From Deferribacter abyssi (GTDB lineage Bacteria; Chrysiogenota; Deferribacteres; Deferribacterales; Deferribacteraceae), in assembly GCF_049472655.1 (NCBI RefSeq), contig NZ_JAQNCS010000005.1, positions 1 through 64,000 of the forward strand: a DNA stretch of 64,000 nt. The letters are read 5' to 3'. The notes below the pieces were generated by a model. The model ran no database searches. It was given only the letters and a program-made list of their open reading frames with translations, and was not told the DNA's origin. Position numbers and translations under genes: made by a program. Positions within the stretch are counted from its first letter, which is position 1. Each line of letters opens with the position of its first letter. Positions 62,337 through 64,000 of the stretch are shown here, piece by piece.

Positions 62337-63283
62337 TGGATTTACTTTATGTAATGTATATGGGGGGACCAGATTCTTTAAAAGGTATAGAGGAATTTCT
62401 TTATAATCTTTTTTCTGATAGAGACATAATAGATTTTAAAATAGGTAAACTACAAAATTTTGTTGCTAAAATTATCGCTAAAACAAGAAGTAAGAAAGTA
62501 ATGCCTGATTATATCAAAATGGGGGGAAGCTCTCCCCAGATAAAGCATTTACAAGGTTTGCTCAAAAAAGTTAAAGATAAATACAAAAAATATTATCAGC
62601 GAGAGCTTTTTACGGAAGTGGGGATGTGCTATTATAGCCCTTTAATTGAGGACACAGTTGAGACTCTGCAATATAAAAATTTTGATAAAATTTTTGTGAT
62701 GACAATGTATCCTCAATATTCTTATACAACAAGTGGAGTTTGTTTTAAGCGTTTTTACTCAGCAATAAATGTTATACCACCAAATGGAAATTTTAAAATA
62801 ATTCCGTACTGGTATAAAAATGAAAATTACAACAAATGTATTGAGAAAAGAATAAAAAATGCCGCGAAAGAACTCAAAAAGGATTTAAAAGAGTGCTTTG
62901 TTTTATTTTCAGCCCATTCTTTGCCTGAGTACACCTTGAAAAGAGGGGATGTTTATGTCAGACAAATTCATGAACAAATCGATATAGTTTTGAAAAATCT
63001 AGAAATTAAAGGGTACGAACTTGCATTTCAAAGCAGAACTGGTCCAATAAAGTGGCTAGGTCCAGAAACAAAAGATGTAATTGAGAAATTCCCTGAGAAA
63101 GGGATTGATAATGTAATTGTTGTACCGCTCTCTTTTGTATCAGATCATATTGAAACCTTGATTGAACTCGATGAACAATATATAAAAAAAGCTAGAGAGA
63201 AGGGGATAAATATTGTTAGAACAAATAGTTTGAATGATTCTGATGATTTTGCTGAAGCCATTATAAGTATTTTGGAGGAGTAG
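62333..63283 (+). CDS. hemH: Ferrochelatase
   Basis: A 316-residue ferrochelatase. Marks: MYMGGPDSLKGIEEFLYNLFSD near the start (trimmed), MTMYPQYSYTTSG, FSAHSLPEYTLKRGD with the catalytic histidine, and PLSFVSDHIETLIELD. It inserts Fe2+ into protoporphyrin, or into coproporphyrin if this host uses that route. It overlaps hemE by 4 nt and is 2 nt from the next gene. Confidence 0.95.
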   Translation: MMDLLYVMYMGGPDSLKGIEEFLYNLFSDRDIIDFKIGKLQNFVAKIIAKTRSKKVMPDYIKMGGSSPQIKHLQGLLKKVKDKYKKYYQRELFTEVGMCYYSPLIEDTVETLQYKNFDKIFVMTMYPQYSYTTSGVCFKRFYSAINVIPPNGNFKIIPYWYKNENYNKCIEKRIKNAAKELKKDLKECFVLFSAHSLPEYTLKRGDVYVRQIHEQIDIVLKNLEIKGYELAFQSRTGPIKWLGPETKDVIEKFPEKGIDNVIVVPLSFVSDHIETLIELDEQYIKKAREKGINIVRTNSLNDSDDFAEAIISILEE

Positions 63284-63285
63284 AG

Positions 63286-64000
63286 TTGGATAAGGTGTTG
63301 GCTTTTTTTAGAATGATAAAAATAGAGCATACTATTTTTGCCCTACCATTTGCTTTTACTGGAGCAATCATTGCTGCAAAAGGTTTACCATCTTTGGACA
63401 AGATATTTTGGATAGCTGTGGCAATGTTTGGAGCAAGAACTGTGGCAATGGGATTTAATAGAGTTGCAGATGCAGAGATAGATGCGAAAAATCCACGAAC
63501 TGCAAATAGAGAAATACCAGCGGGTAAAATAAAAAAATGGGAGGCTATTTTTTATATATTCATAGCTTTTATAATTTATGAAATTGCCACATATAAATTG
63601 AATCCTTTATGTTTTAAGCTTTCACTTATACCAATAGTTATTTTTATAATATATTCTTATACTAAGCGTTTTACATTTTTATGTCATATTGTTTTAGGTA
63701 TTGCCCTAGGACTTGCTCCTATGGGAGCATGGGTAGCAATCACTGGTAATATTGATTATAGGATAATTTGGTTGGGAATAGGGGTTATGTTCTGGGTTGC
63801 GGGTTTTGACCTTATTTATGCTATTCAAGATATAGAGTTTGATAAAGAACATAATCTTTTTTCAATTCCTAGATTCTTAGGGGTGACAAAAACAATTTAT
63901 CTTGCAAGGTTTTTTCATTCAATAGCTTTTATTCTTTTTTTATCTGCAAAATATCTTTTTAATTTGGGAGTTGTATATTTATTTGGTGTGGTTATTTGTG
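63286..64000 (+). CDS. UbiA-family prenyltransferase (partial)
   Basis: The gene runs off the window; 238 codons are seen. TTG 63286 is used because GGAGGAG lies just upstream. NRVADAEIDAKNPRTANREIP is the Mg-diphosphate signature N-R-x3-D-x3-D of UbiA-type 4-hydroxybenzoate polyprenyltransferases, and AIQDIEFDKEH-like residues (DLIYAIQDIEFD) form the second Asp-rich motif. It could act in quinone synthesis (e.g. the futalosine route's MqnP) or heme A/O synthesis; the length and NRVAD motif favour a UbiA/MqnP type. Confidence 0.88.
   Translation, partial: MDKVLAFFRMIKIEHTIFALPFAFTGAIIAAKGLPSLDKIFWIAVAMFGARTVAMGFNRVADAEIDAKNPRTANREIPAGKIKKWEAIFYIFIAFIIYEIATYKLNPLCFKLSLIPIVIFIIYSYTKRFTFLCHIVLGIALGLAPMGAWVAITGNIDYRIIWLGIGVMFWVAGFDLIYAIQDIEFDKEHNLFSIPRFLGVTKTIYLARFFHSIAFILFLSAKYLFNLGVVYLFGVVIC

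Noticed and set aside
1..64000. tRNA or rRNA genes
   Set aside because: No cloverleaf or rRNA-like segment was recognised by eye; a tRNA scan would be decisive.

Overview
The window is AT-rich DNA from what looks like an anaerobic, metal- and sulfur-respiring Gram-negative bacterium. Clues are a PhsA/PsrA-type molybdoenzyme operon, FeoAB, heme synthesis genes, two heavy-metal ATPases and several hybrid histidine kinases. Protein style and gene mix suggest the Deferribacterota (Deferribacter-like), but this is an inference, not a database result.

Region 1 (1 to about 31.2 kb) is the right-hand part of an integrative conjugative element (ICE); its left end lies outside the window. It carries a type II toxin-antitoxin pair, a lytic transglycosylase, a HerA/VirB4-like ATPase, a BRO-type regulator, and an iteron-rich intergenic locus (4.45-4.93 kb). 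Next come an F-type conjugation operon (trbI-traW-traU-traN-like-traN-trbC-traF-traH-traG) and a cargo block: a ribbon-helix-helix regulator plus a TcmP/three-Cys radical-SAM fusion, then HD-GYP and EAL c-di-GMP phosphodiesterases. The right end holds a RuvC-like resolvase, a MobH-type relaxase, a small ORF, a large serine recombinase and a NYN nuclease with a structured leader. An IscB nuclease with its HEARO/omega RNA sits inside the transfer operon. The element interrupts comM: the comM 5' part (31175-32086) stops abruptly after the family's SLA motif.

The main unifying signal in the element is a promoter class. A box A4-5(T)ACCACA lies exactly 21 nt before a TANNNT -10 hexamer at eight places. 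Together these precede nearly all transfer, relaxase and recombinase genes, the omega RNA/IscB and the BRO regulator. The box occupies the -35 area, which suggests one element-encoded regulator for transfer and excision. The cargo genes use ordinary promoters, several of which seem to give leaderless mRNAs.

Region 2 (31.2-64 kb) is host chromosome. It holds sppA, a Na+/Ca2+ antiporter, and a long leftward operon pheA-hisC-aroF-tyrA-aroA-cmk-ispH-rpsA (aromatic amino acid synthesis run into cytidylate kinase, isoprenoid synthesis and ribosomal protein S1). These are followed by a hybrid kinase gene interrupted at an A9 run, rpmB, the molybdoenzyme operon, feoAB with a 38-bp perfect palindrome as its operator, a second hybrid kinase, a Zn/Cd ATPase with its ArsR regulator, copA-copZ, a REP-like palindrome, hemE, hemH and the start of a ubiA-type gene. 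No tRNA, rRNA or CRISPR array was seen.
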